Below are positions 18,202 through 27,118 of a DNA stretch of 64,000 nt, in pieces. The notes beneath the pieces are model-generated. The model did not search any database, was not told the origin of the DNA, and saw only the letters and a list, made by a program, of their open reading frames with translations. The position numbers were made by a program, and so were the translations under genes. Each line of letters opens with the position of its first letter. Within the stretch, counting starts at the first letter, position 1. This DNA is from Hyunsoonleella flava (GTDB lineage: Bacteria > Bacteroidota > Bacteroidia > Flavobacteriales > Flavobacteriaceae): the NCBI RefSeq assembly GCF_004310325.1, contig NZ_SIRT01000012.1:1-64000 (forward strand), given 5' to 3'.

Positions 18202-19875
18202 TTAAGCTTTCTTTTTGTTTTTCATTTTTGACTTAGAACCTACACGAGACATTGCACATCTAAAACCAATATAGTCAGTGGCCATATCCTGCGGGAAATA
18301 ACGTCTTTGGGCTGGATCTAACCAGTACTCTCTATCTTTCCAAGAACCACCTTTATAAACTCTTACTTCATCGTTAATCATTGAAGTTCTACTGTTAGAC
18401 TTGTCATATTCTCTAATCATGTTTCCTAAAGAATCTCTAGTGATGGTGTGTTTTGGAGAATTATACATTTTTCTGGTTTCAGAATCTGCATTAGCTTCCT
18501 CCTCATCTTCTTCACCAAAACTTTCAAAGTAGCGAGAAGAACGACGATCTCCATCTCTAAAGTTAATGTTGTTAGCTCTATCAAAGTTTGGTCTCAAGTA
18601 AGTTTCATTCTCATCAACTGGAATTTTTGCAATTTCTCCAGGTAAATTTCTGGCAACAATTCTTCCGTTTGATAGTGTATCGTAAATTATTTCATCAGAT
18701 TCTATCACTTTTACAGTACCTTCCTCTGTTATTGCGTTTTTTGTGTAAACGTTACCTCTGTAGTAGTTAAAATCGTTAAACTCATCATCTACAATAGGTC
18801 TGTAAACATCAGCAACCCATTCTGCTACATTACCAGCCATATCATATAATCCGTAATCGTTTGGTTCATAAGACTTTACAGCGTTTGTTATGTCGGCACC
18901 ATCATCACTCCATCCAGCTATTCCACCGTAGTCACCTTTACCTTGCTTAAAGTTTGCTAACTGATCTCCACGATATTTACGCTTTCCAGAACGTGTATAT
19001 TGTCCGTCCCAAGGATATTTTTTACGACCACGATAAAGATTGTAACTTCTTAGTTCGCTTAAACCTAAAGCCGCATATTCCCATTCAGTTTCTGTTGGTA
19101 ATCTGTACTTCGGACCAATAACACCGGTTTCCATTGATGCGTAAACGCCAGTTTCATTGCCATCTGCATCAACTCTTACGTTTCTGTTTCTCCTTCCGTC
19201 AGGATCACCATTATCGTAAGCACTTGGGTCTACTTTATATCTGTCAGTACTAAAATAATTGTCAGGATCTTGTTCAGCTACGTTTATATCACGATAACCA
19301 GATTTTTGTAAATTTAGCTCGTTAACGCGGTCTGTGCGCCAGTTAGAGTATTCCACGGCTTGAATCCAGCTAACACCAACAACTGGGTATTCAGCATAGG
19401 CAGGGTGTCTCAAGTAATTTTCAGTCATTACCTCGTTATACCCTAGTCTATTTCTCCAAACAAGAGTGTCCGGTAAAATACCGTTATATATGTTCTTATA
19501 AAGTTCATCATCAGGTGGATAAAGCTTCTTCATGTAGTCAAGATATTCAACATACATTAAGTTTGTAACTTCAGTTTCATCCATATAGAATGATTGTACG
19601 TGCTGCTGCGTAGGCGTGTTGTTCCAGTCGTGCATTACATCGTCTTGCACTCGACCTTTGGTAAACGTACCGCCTTCAATAAAAACTAAGCCTGGGGCAG
19701 TTTCTTGTTCTTTGAAGTTTGTATTGTATTGGAAACCACCGTCTCTTCCATTTATTTGCCATCCTGTCGCTCTTGAGCTGTTTTTTGAACTGGATGATTT
19801 TTTACAACTAAAAGCCGTAACCGAAAGAATTGCGATTAAGAATACTTTTAATATCGCTACATTTTTCATATTCAT
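18202..19875 (-). CDS. gldJ: Gliding motility lipoprotein GldJ
   Basis: A lipoprotein of about 557 residues with the formylglycine-generating-enzyme-like (FGE-sulfatase/SUMF1) fold, needed for gliding and T9SS function in flavobacteria, where it works with GldK at the outer membrane. The signal peptide ends in VTAFSC (lipobox). FGE motifs are FIEGGTFTKGR, MDETEVTNLMYVEYLDYM, PVVGVSWIQAVEYSNW, YRLPTETEWEYAALG, YDMAGNVAEWVADVY and the C-terminal VYKGGSWKDREYWLDPAQRRYFPQ with GFRCAMSRVG. The frame is open 26 codons further, but ATG at 19875 (or 19869) gives a normal lipoprotein signal peptide, so I chose it. It is divergent from porU, a typical flavobacterial arrangement. Confidence 0.94.
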   Translation of the reverse strand: MNMKNVAILKVFLIAILSVTAFSCKKSSSSKNSSRATGWQINGRDGGFQYNTNFKEQETAPGLVFIEGGTFTKGRVQDDVMHDWNNTPTQQHVQSFYMDETEVTNLMYVEYLDYMKKLYPPDDELYKNIYNGILPDTLVWRNRLGYNEVMTENYLRHPAYAEYPVVGVSWIQAVEYSNWRTDRVNELNLQKSGYRDINVAEQDPDNYFSTDRYKVDPSAYDNGDPDGRRNRNVRVDADGNETGVYASMETGVIGPKYRLPTETEWEYAALGLSELRSYNLYRGRKKYPWDGQYTRSGKRKYRGDQLANFKQGKGDYGGIAGWSDDGADITNAVKSYEPNDYGLYDMAGNVAEWVADVYRPIVDDEFNDFNYYRGNVYTKNAITEEGTVKVIESDEIIYDTLSNGRIVARNLPGEIAKIPVDENETYLRPNFDRANNINFRDGDRRSSRYFESFGEEDEEEANADSETRKMYNSPKHTITRDSLGNMIREYDKSNSRTSMINDEVRVYKGGSWKDREYWLDPAQRRYFPQDMATDYIGFRCAMSRVGSKSKMKNKKKA

Positions 19876-20141
19876 ACGTTTAAGTAAGCTAAATTTTTGT
19901 TTTGGTGCTGCAATATAAGAATTAAACCTTACAGAACAAGCTATTTTTTGCATTTTGACGAAAAAATTATGTATTTCATCCTATTTTTGATGTATTACAT
20001 CGATGATTTTGACACTTTTCGTCAAAACATCGCATAGAAATAACGTTACTTTTCACAAATTATTATTGTATTTTTGGGCTTAAGAAAAAAATTGTTGTTT
20101 TATTTGATAATAACTGTTACTTGCACACGTTATTTTAGCTC

Positions 20142-23100
20142 ATGAAAGAGAAGATTTTAATTTTTTTACTGCTATTTTCTAGCCTTATTTTTGGACAAAA
20201 AAAAAGCTTTTCGATTGATTGGAATGGCACAACCAAACTCACTTTTGGGTCTAATAGTATAGAGCTGCCTTCCTTCAAGACAAAAAATTACAGTTACGAT
20301 TTTGATGATGGCTTGCAGTTTATTGCCCAATGGGAAACTTCTAACGCTATCGATGAAATGTCAGCGACTTTAAGTAATGTAAATTATCAAAACATTTCTG
20401 AAGGAGAACTTCTAGATATTGATAAGTCGAAAATCCCGAGCAAACTCATTTACGCTTTAAGAAATTCAAAATCAAGGGATAAACAATTTGTTTATTTAGA
20501 GGTGTCTCCAATAATTAAAGATGAAACAGGAGCTTATAAAAAGCTTATGTCGTTTCAGGTCGAATACAGCCCTCAAAATAGAATTATGTCAAGTAGGTCA
20601 AAGACTTTCAGAAACTCCAAAGTAATCACTAATTCAGTATTGAACTCTGGAGATTGGTATAAGTTTTACATTGATACCACGGGGGTTTTTAAATTGTCAA
20701 AAGGGTTTTTACAAAGTTTAGGAGTTAATGTTAATGGTGTAGACCCCAGAACCATTAAGATTTATGGAAACGGAGGGCGAATGATACCCTATAGCAATGC
20801 TGAACCACAACCATTTGATGTTACTGAAAATGCCATAAAAGTTGTAGGGGAGCAGGATGGTGTTTTTGACAATGAAGATTATGTGCTTTTTTATGGAGAA
20901 GGGCCTAAGGAATACGACCAGGAAAGCAACACCAATATTAATTGTTATACTGATAAAACCTATTACTATGTAACGGTTGGTGGGGCCGCTGGGAAAAGAA
21001 TTTCACCTTTTAATCAACCCCTTGGAGCGGTTGATTTAGTGGTAAATACTTATCAAGATTATCAATTTCATGAACGAGATATTCATAATATAGGAACTGT
21101 AGGAAGGCGCTGGTTTGGAGAACGCTTTAATATTGAAAATGAACAGGAGTTTTCCTTTAATTTTCCTGATATCATAACATCAGAGCCAATTAGGCTAAAA
21201 GTTCATGCTGCAGCTGTTTCTTCAAGTAATTCTTCTATGGAGATAAGTGTAAACGGTATTGGACTACAAAATTTAACTTTTGGCTCAACAAGTAATACTA
21301 TAATTGGTTCAGAAAGCTTTTTCAATGGAAATGTAAATGTTTCTTCGGGAGATATTAAGGTAAAATTTAACTACAACAATCAGGGCAACCCCAGTGCACA
21401 AGCTTATTTAGATTATATATCCATTGAAGCTACAAGATCGTTAAAATTTGAAAACCGGCAGTTTAGGTTCAAAAGTAATGAGGTAGTTAATAATTCGGGA
21501 ATTGCTGAGTATACGGTATCTAATGCATCAAGGCTCTCAGAAGTTTGGGATATTACAGATATTTATAATGTATCTAGCTTAGAAAACACAGATGAAGAAA
21601 ACAGTTTTAGTTTCACATCAACTATGGGAGAAGCTCGGGTTTATATGGCATTATCTTCGTCAGATTATTTTGAGCCTAAATTTGATGCCACTAAAACTGT
21701 AAGAAATCAAAATATTAAAGGCACGATTTTCAATGATGCGAATGGAAGTTTTCAGGATATAGATTATCTTATAGTTGCTCCAAATAATATGTTGAACCAA
21801 GCTGAGCGCTTAGCACAAATTAACCGTAATCAGTATAATCTACATGCAAAAGTTATAGGCTTGGACGAGATTTATACAGAATTTAGCACAGGAAATCAAG
21901 ACATCTCCGCCATACGTAATTTGGTAAAGTATATTTATGATAATGCAAGCAGCCCAGAAAAGCGAATTAAGTACCTATGCCTATTTGGAGATGGTTCATA
22001 CGATTATAAAGATAGAATCCCGAATAATACCAACATAATGCCGTCATGGCACTCTTACAGTAGTTTGAATTTAACAAACTCTTTTGTTTCAGATGATTTT
22101 TTTGGAATGATGGATGATACCGAAGGGAGAATGACTAATAGTGATCGTTTAGATATAGCTGTGGGGCGCATTCTAGCAGATACACCTCAACGGGCAAGAG
22201 ATTTGGTAGATAAAATAGAATCTTATTATACAAAAGAATCCCTGGGTAGATGGCGTAACAATTATGTAGTGGTTTCTGATGATGTAGATGAAGACTGGGA
22301 GGGTATTATCCAACAAACCACAGATAATATTGGCGATGAGGTTACTGATGAAAAACCATTTGTAAATGTTGTAAAGATACATACTGATGCTTTTCAACAG
22401 CAATCTTCTGCAGGTGGAGAAAGATATCCTGATGTTGTAGAAGAGTTTTCTAACGCGATTGATAATGGTGCTTTAGTTGTGAATTATTTTGGACATGGTG
22501 GAGAAGAAGGGCTGTCTCAAGAACGCATTTTGGACGTTCCAACCATTGATAACTTAAAGAACTTCTGTAAGCTAAATTGCTTTGTAACTGTAACTTGTGA
22601 GTTTACAAAGTTTGACAATCCGTTTAGAAAAACAGCTGGAGAATTTACGTATTGGAATAAGCAAGCAGGAGCAATAAGTTTGATAACGACCACAAGACAA
22701 GTATTTGTGAATTTTGGCATTTTATTCAATAATACTTTAGGGCAATATTTATTTTCATTTAATGATGATGATACTTTTGCAGATGATGAATATCCAACCA
22801 TGGCTGAAGCGTTGCGATTAACTAAGAATGCCCCAAACATTGGTTTTGCTGCTCAAAGGCGATTGGTGTTTTATATTGGAGATCCTGCCATGAAATTAGC
22901 ATTTCCAAAACCGAATATTCGTCTAACAGAAATTAACGATGTACCAATAGCGCAATCAACAGATACTTTAAAAGCATTAAGTAGAGTTAAGTTAGCAGGA
23001 GAAGTAACTGATGTAAATGGAAATCTTTTAAGTGATTATAATGGTGTTGTGTCCACCACGGTTTATGATAAGTTTATTGATAGGCAAACCCTAGCAAATG

Positions 23101-24023
23101 ATAATACAAGAAATGGAGGAACTTTAGTAAAGTTGGATTTCAAAACACTTGGGGCTATCGTATTTAGAGGACAAGCTTCAGTGAAAAACGGTCAATTTGA
23201 CTTAGACTTCATAGTGCCTAAAGATATTGGTGTTCCTGTTGGTTTAGGCAGAGTTAGTTTCTATGCCAAAAATGAACATTTATCCGAAAATCAGACGGGA
23301 GCCGATGTTGCAAACGTTAGAATTGGAGGTGTAAACGAAAATGCAGAAGAGGATAATGTAGGCCCCGTAATTACGCTTTATATGAACGATGAAAACTTTG
23401 TTTCAGGAGGAATTACAAATGAGTCTCCAACGTTGTTGGCAAAACTGGAAGATGCAAACGGCATTAATACAGCCAGTGGTATTGGTCATGATATTGTAGC
23501 AATAATTGATGGAGACGAAACAAATCCCTTTGTGTTGAATGATTACTATGAAACTGAAGTTGACGATTACCAAAAAGGAACAGTAAGTTTTCCATTTAGA
23601 AATCTAGAACCTGGATTGCACACATTAACACTTAAAGCTTGGGATGTTTACAATAATTCATCAACCTCTGAAATTCAATTTATTGTGTTTGATGAAGATC
23701 AAGAATTGGTAATAAACAATGTGCTAAACTACCCAAATCCGTTTGTAAATTACACAGAATTTTGGTTTAACCACAATAGTTCAGAACCTTTGGACGTTTC
23801 TATACAGATATTTACCGTTTCCGGGAAACTGGTAAGAACGCTAAATGGACAAACATCTGGAGGCATAAAAGCAACAAGTTCTTTGTCCAAAGATATTGTA
23901 TGGGATGGAAGAGATGATTTTGGAGAAAAAATTGGAAAAGGTGTTTATATTTACAAGTTAACCGTAAAATCTAATCTGCTAAACAAGAAAGTAGAGAAAA
24001 TTGAGAAACTTGTGATACTATAA
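20142..24023 (+). CDS. porU: Type IX secretion system sortase PorU
   Basis: A 1293-residue outer-membrane-associated gingipain-like (C25) cysteine protease that cleaves the C-terminal signal of T9SS cargo and attaches it to the cell surface. The signal peptide is MKEKILIFLLLFSSLIFGQ. An N-terminal propeptide-like region is followed by the C25 domain, with the catalytic His in NYFGHGGEEGLSQERI (near 784) and Cys in FVTVTCEFTKFDNP. The C-terminal part is beta-rich and ends in a FlgD-Ig-like domain (LNYPNPFVNYTEFWF ... WDGRDDFGEKIGKGVYIYKL). It is divergent from gldJ and followed by porV. Confidence 0.94.
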   Translation: MKEKILIFLLLFSSLIFGQKKSFSIDWNGTTKLTFGSNSIELPSFKTKNYSYDFDDGLQFIAQWETSNAIDEMSATLSNVNYQNISEGELLDIDKSKIPSKLIYALRNSKSRDKQFVYLEVSPIIKDETGAYKKLMSFQVEYSPQNRIMSSRSKTFRNSKVITNSVLNSGDWYKFYIDTTGVFKLSKGFLQSLGVNVNGVDPRTIKIYGNGGRMIPYSNAEPQPFDVTENAIKVVGEQDGVFDNEDYVLFYGEGPKEYDQESNTNINCYTDKTYYYVTVGGAAGKRISPFNQPLGAVDLVVNTYQDYQFHERDIHNIGTVGRRWFGERFNIENEQEFSFNFPDIITSEPIRLKVHAAAVSSSNSSMEISVNGIGLQNLTFGSTSNTIIGSESFFNGNVNVSSGDIKVKFNYNNQGNPSAQAYLDYISIEATRSLKFENRQFRFKSNEVVNNSGIAEYTVSNASRLSEVWDITDIYNVSSLENTDEENSFSFTSTMGEARVYMALSSSDYFEPKFDATKTVRNQNIKGTIFNDANGSFQDIDYLIVAPNNMLNQAERLAQINRNQYNLHAKVIGLDEIYTEFSTGNQDISAIRNLVKYIYDNASSPEKRIKYLCLFGDGSYDYKDRIPNNTNIMPSWHSYSSLNLTNSFVSDDFFGMMDDTEGRMTNSDRLDIAVGRILADTPQRARDLVDKIESYYTKESLGRWRNNYVVVSDDVDEDWEGIIQQTTDNIGDEVTDEKPFVNVVKIHTDAFQQQSSAGGERYPDVVEEFSNAIDNGALVVNYFGHGGEEGLSQERILDVPTIDNLKNFCKLNCFVTVTCEFTKFDNPFRKTAGEFTYWNKQAGAISLITTTRQVFVNFGILFNNTLGQYLFSFNDDDTFADDEYPTMAEALRLTKNAPNIGFAAQRRLVFYIGDPAMKLAFPKPNIRLTEINDVPIAQSTDTLKALSRVKLAGEVTDVNGNLLSDYNGVVSTTVYDKFIDRQTLANDNTRNGGTLVKLDFKTLGAIVFRGQASVKNGQFDLDFIVPKDIGVPVGLGRVSFYAKNEHLSENQTGADVANVRIGGVNENAEEDNVGPVITLYMNDENFVSGGITNESPTLLAKLEDANGINTASGIGHDIVAIIDGDETNPFVLNDYYETEVDDYQKGTVSFPFRNLEPGLHTLTLKAWDVYNNSSTSEIQFIVFDEDQELVINNVLNYPNPFVNYTEFWFNHNSSEPLDVSIQIFTVSGKLVRTLNGQTSGGIKATSSLSKDIVWDGRDDFGEKIGKGVYIYKLTVKSNLLNKKVEKIEKLVIL

Positions 24024-24078
24024 CTCATCTTGACTTTTATCCGTTTTTTAGGAAATAATAAAAGTCAAGATGAGTTAT
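24020..24078 (+). terminator. Long perfect hairpin between porU and porV
   Basis: A 21-nt arm at 24020-24040 is perfectly complementary to 24058-24078, around a 17-nt loop. The arm starts inside the last sense codon of porU and contains its stop codon. There is no T run after it, so it may act as a transcript stabiliser, processing site or partial attenuator, not a classical terminator. A -7 box follows 12 nt later. Confidence 0.75.
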
Positions 24079-24090
24079 TCAATAAAAAAT

Positions 24091-24098
24091 TATATTTG
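24091..24098 (+). promoter_or_regulatory. -7 element of the porV promoter
   Basis: TATATTTG is a full match to TAnnTTTG and is followed by CAACTATA, with porV starting 18 nt later. No clear -33 TTTG is present; the expected place falls in the hairpin's 3' arm. This suggests porV has its own promoter besides any read-through from porU. Confidence 0.6.
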
Positions 24099-24116
24099 CA
24101 ACTATAAAACTCAACT

Positions 24117-25358
24117 ATGAAGAATAAACTAATAGCGTTATTTGCATTAGTATTTACGCTTAACTTAACCGCTCAAACTGTAATTATCCCAAATGAAAAC
24201 GATTCTCGTGTAATTACAACTGGTGTTCCTTTTGTGCTCATCGCCCCAGATGCAAGGGCTGCCGCAATGGGTGATATGGGGGTTGCAACCTCAGTTGATG
24301 CCTTTTCGCAACAATGGAATTCATCTAAATATGTGTTTTCAGAAGCTAAATCTGGAATAGGAATTAGTTATACACCATACTTAAGTAAACTGGTAAACGA
24401 TATCTTTTTAGGTAACGTAACTTATTTTAACAGAATAGACGAACGTAGCTCATTTGCAGCTAGTTTTAAATATTTCTCTTTAGGTGATATTGAATTTCGT
24501 GCAGATGAGTTTTCTGAGGCATTGATACAAAGACCTAATGAACTAACCATCGATGCATCTTATGCTTTAAGATTATCAGACCAATATGCAATGTCGGTTG
24601 CTATGCGATATTTGCGTTCTGATTTAAGATTAAATGTGGGGAATAACGATGCTTCTTCGGCCAATACTTTTGGGGTTGATATTTCTGGATATTACCAAAG
24701 TGAAGAACAGGCCTATAATGATTTCAATGGACGTTGGAGAGCGGGATTTGCTATTCAAAATATAGGACCAAAATTCAAGTACGATGATGGCGGTGTGGAA
24801 AACTTTCAGCCTACAACATTAAGATTAGGAGCAGGTTTCGATTTCATTTTTGATGATTACAATAAGGTAGCAGTTACTGCGGAAGTTGCAAAATTATTAG
24901 TGCCAACGCCTCCAATTTTAGGAGATGAATTTGGGTTTACAGATAACAATGGTAACGGAACTTATGAGGAAGATGTTGATGACCTGGATGCTAATCCAAC
25001 AAGAGAAAATGTAATTTTCCAAGGACAATCACAGGATGTAAGTTTCTTATCGGGAATATTCCAGTCTTTTGGTGATGCCCCTGGAGGTTTTAGTGAAGAA
25101 CTAAGAGAGTTTACATGGTCCTTAGGAGCAGAGTATATGTACCAAGATTCATTTGCATTTAGAGCAGGGTATTTTAATGAGGCAGAAGACAAAGGCGCGC
25201 GTAAATTTTTAGCCATCGGTGCCGGATTTAAATATAATGTAATTAATATAGATTTATCATATTTATTCTCAGCTTCAAGAGTGCAAAGTCCACTAGAAAA
25301 TACACTACGTTTCTCTCTAACATTCAACATTGGAGATGGAGAATATTTAGAATATTAA
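24117..25358 (+). CDS. porV: Type IX secretion system outer-membrane protein PorV
   Basis: A 413-residue outer-membrane beta-barrel of the FadL-like family that carries T9SS cargo from the translocon to the PorU attachment complex. Signal peptide MKNKLIALFALVFTLNLTAQ is followed by the diagnostic VPFVLIAPDARAAAMGDMGVATSVDAFSQQWN. Alternating beta-strands follow through to LRFSLTFNIGDGEYLEY. An Asp-rich loop near 270-285 (NGTYEEDVDDLD) could bind calcium. Directly downstream of porU, with which it forms the attachment complex. Confidence 0.95.
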   Translation: MKNKLIALFALVFTLNLTAQTVIIPNENDSRVITTGVPFVLIAPDARAAAMGDMGVATSVDAFSQQWNSSKYVFSEAKSGIGISYTPYLSKLVNDIFLGNVTYFNRIDERSSFAASFKYFSLGDIEFRADEFSEALIQRPNELTIDASYALRLSDQYAMSVAMRYLRSDLRLNVGNNDASSANTFGVDISGYYQSEEQAYNDFNGRWRAGFAIQNIGPKFKYDDGGVENFQPTTLRLGAGFDFIFDDYNKVAVTAEVAKLLVPTPPILGDEFGFTDNNGNGTYEEDVDDLDANPTRENVIFQGQSQDVSFLSGIFQSFGDAPGGFSEELREFTWSLGAEYMYQDSFAFRAGYFNEAEDKGARKFLAIGAGFKYNVINIDLSYLFSASRVQSPLENTLRFSLTFNIGDGEYLEY

Positions 25359-25380
25359 AAGTACATCACCCTTAATACAG

Positions 25381-25413
25381 AAAAACTATTGTTCATTGGA
25401 CAATAGTTTTTTT
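25381..25413 (+). terminator. Terminator of porV
   Basis: AAAAACTATTGT (25381-25392) pairs with ACAATAGTTTTT (25400-25411) around a 7-nt loop, followed by further T. A clear intrinsic terminator. Confidence 0.88.
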
Positions 25414-25456
25414 GTTTAGAATAGAATCGTATTTTTAGATAATTACAATTTATTAG

Positions 25457-25939
25457 ATGGAGGAAATAAAAATTGAAACCAAATTTTTAGTTTTCGAAGA
25501 TGAGCTTGAATTATCTGAGGACGTTAGAAAACTATTGAATTCGGCGAGAGATGCAAGACTGAAAGCTCATGCCCCATATTCAAATTTTACTGTAGGAGCT
25601 GCCATATTGTTAGATAACGACGAAATAGTAATTGGTAACAATCAAGAAAATGCATCGTATCCTTCGGGCTTATGTGCCGAACGTACAGCTATTTATTATG
25701 CTGGAGCAAAATACCCCAACTCAAAAATATTAAAAATAGCTATTGTAGCAGGGTCTTTGAAAGGAGAAACCTCTCAACCAATACCTCCCTGTGGTGCCTG
25801 CCGTCAAGCAATAGCTGAATACGAAGTCAATCAAAAACATCCTATCGAAATTTATTTTACCGGGACATCGGGGAAAATTTTAAAATCCAATTCTCTAGAA
25901 AATTTATTGCCTTTGATTTTTGACAAAAACCAACTTTAG
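25457..25939 (+). CDS. cdd: Cytidine deaminase
   Basis: A 160-residue cytoplasmic zinc enzyme that converts cytidine and deoxycytidine to uridine forms in pyrimidine salvage. Zinc and catalytic motifs are present: HAPYSNFTVGAAILLDN, GLCAERTAIYYAGAK (Cys-Ala-Glu) and PPCGACRQAIAEY. Length is slightly above the tetrameric type (about 130), from an N-terminal extension of about 25 residues. It lies between the porV terminator and the pyruvate dehydrogenase genes. Confidence 0.95.
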   Translation: MEEIKIETKFLVFEDELELSEDVRKLLNSARDARLKAHAPYSNFTVGAAILLDNDEIVIGNNQENASYPSGLCAERTAIYYAGAKYPNSKILKIAIVAGSLKGETSQPIPPCGACRQAIAEYEVNQKHPIEIYFTGTSGKILKSNSLENLLPLIFDKNQL

Positions 25940-26076
25940 GTAGTTTTAATTCTGAATACTTATTGGGATAGTTGTTTTTTGCATTTGAATCATTTAAAAA
26001 TTACTGGCAAATCTGATTTTTTCATATTTTTTATACTTTCATTCCTAAAGGGTTTTTTCAATACCAATCAAAGTAT

Positions 26077-26084
26077 TACTTTTG
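26077..26084 (+). promoter_or_regulatory. -7 element before pdhA
   Basis: TACTTTTG matches TAnnTTTG, 32 nt before the ATG. A T-rich TTTTTT about 18 bp upstream (26053-26058) could replace a -33 TTTG. The remaining 177-bp gap after cdd shows nothing else. Confidence 0.5.
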
Positions 26085-26116
26085 TATTTCGCTTAATTAA
26101 CATATAAAATTCGTCG

Positions 26117-27115
26117 ATGCAAAAAATCACAAAAGAGGTTTACCTCAAATGGTACGAAGACATGCTGTTTTGGAGAAAGTTTGAAGATAAACTTGCTGCA
26201 GTATACATTCAACAAAAGGTAAGAGGGTTTCTTCATTTGTATAACGGTCAAGAAGCTGTTTTGGCAGGAGCTTTACATGCAATGGATTTAACCAAGGACA
26301 AAATGATTACGGCATATCGTAATCATGTTCAGCCTATTGGCATGGGGGAAGACCCTAAACGTGTAATGGCTGAGTTATATGGAAAAGTAACAGGAACCTC
26401 AAAAGGTATGGGAGGCTCTATGCATATTTTTTCTAAAGAACATCGTTTTTATGGAGGTCATGGTATTGTTGGAGGGCAAATTCCATTAGGAGCAGGTATT
26501 GCCTTTGGTGATAAATATCATGGTAAGGATGCTGTTACTCTATGTTGTTTTGGTGATGGTGCTGCAAGACAAGGATCGCTTCATGAAACGTTTAACTTAG
26601 CAATGCTTTGGAATTTACCAGTAGTATTTGTTTGTGAAAATAATGGTTATGCTATGGGTACGTCTGTTGAGCGTACAGCGAATCATGATGATATATGGAA
26701 ATTAGGCTTAGGCTATGAAATGCCTTCTGCTCCAGTTGATGGGATGAACCCCGTGAAAGTAGCTGAAGCTTTTGACGAAGCCATTCAACGTGCTAGAAAA
26801 GGTGGCGGACCAACATTTTTAGAATTGAAGACCTACCGTTACAGGGGGCATTCAATGAGCGATGCACAGCACTATAGAACTAAAGATGAAGTAGAAGAAT
26901 ATAAAAAGATTGATCCGATTACTCAGGTTAAGGATGTAATTCTTGAAAAGAAATATGCTTCAGAAGAAGATATAAAAGAAATTGATAAGCGCGTAAAAGC
27001 AAAAGTTGCTGAGTGCGAAAAATTTGCTGAAGAATCGCCATTCCCAGAAGTACAACAACTTTATGATATGGTTTACGAACAAGAAGATTATCCATTTATT
27101 CCACACAAATTATAA
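26117..27115 (+). CDS. pdhA: Pyruvate dehydrogenase E1 component, alpha subunit
   Basis: A 332-residue thiamine-diphosphate-binding subunit of pyruvate dehydrogenase, decarboxylating pyruvate and acetylating lipoyl-E2. Motifs: MITAYRNHVQPIGMG, the TPP/Mg motif GDGAARQGSLHETFNLAMLWNLPVVFVCENN, and the regulatory-loop region TYRYRGHSMSDAQHYR. No E1-beta gene is adjacent; in flavobacteria it is usually elsewhere. The E2 gene starts 3 nt downstream. Confidence 0.94.
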   Translation: MQKITKEVYLKWYEDMLFWRKFEDKLAAVYIQQKVRGFLHLYNGQEAVLAGALHAMDLTKDKMITAYRNHVQPIGMGEDPKRVMAELYGKVTGTSKGMGGSMHIFSKEHRFYGGHGIVGGQIPLGAGIAFGDKYHGKDAVTLCCFGDGAARQGSLHETFNLAMLWNLPVVFVCENNGYAMGTSVERTANHDDIWKLGLGYEMPSAPVDGMNPVKVAEAFDEAIQRARKGGGPTFLELKTYRYRGHSMSDAQHYRTKDEVEEYKKIDPITQVKDVILEKKYASEEDIKEIDKRVKAKVAECEKFAEESPFPEVQQLYDMVYEQEDYPFIPHKL

Positions 27116-27118
27116 GAT

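Noticed and set aside
19876-19953. N-terminal extension of gldJ by 26 codons
   Set aside because: It would put the lipoprotein signal peptide internally; the ATG at 19875 or 19869 gives a normal one.
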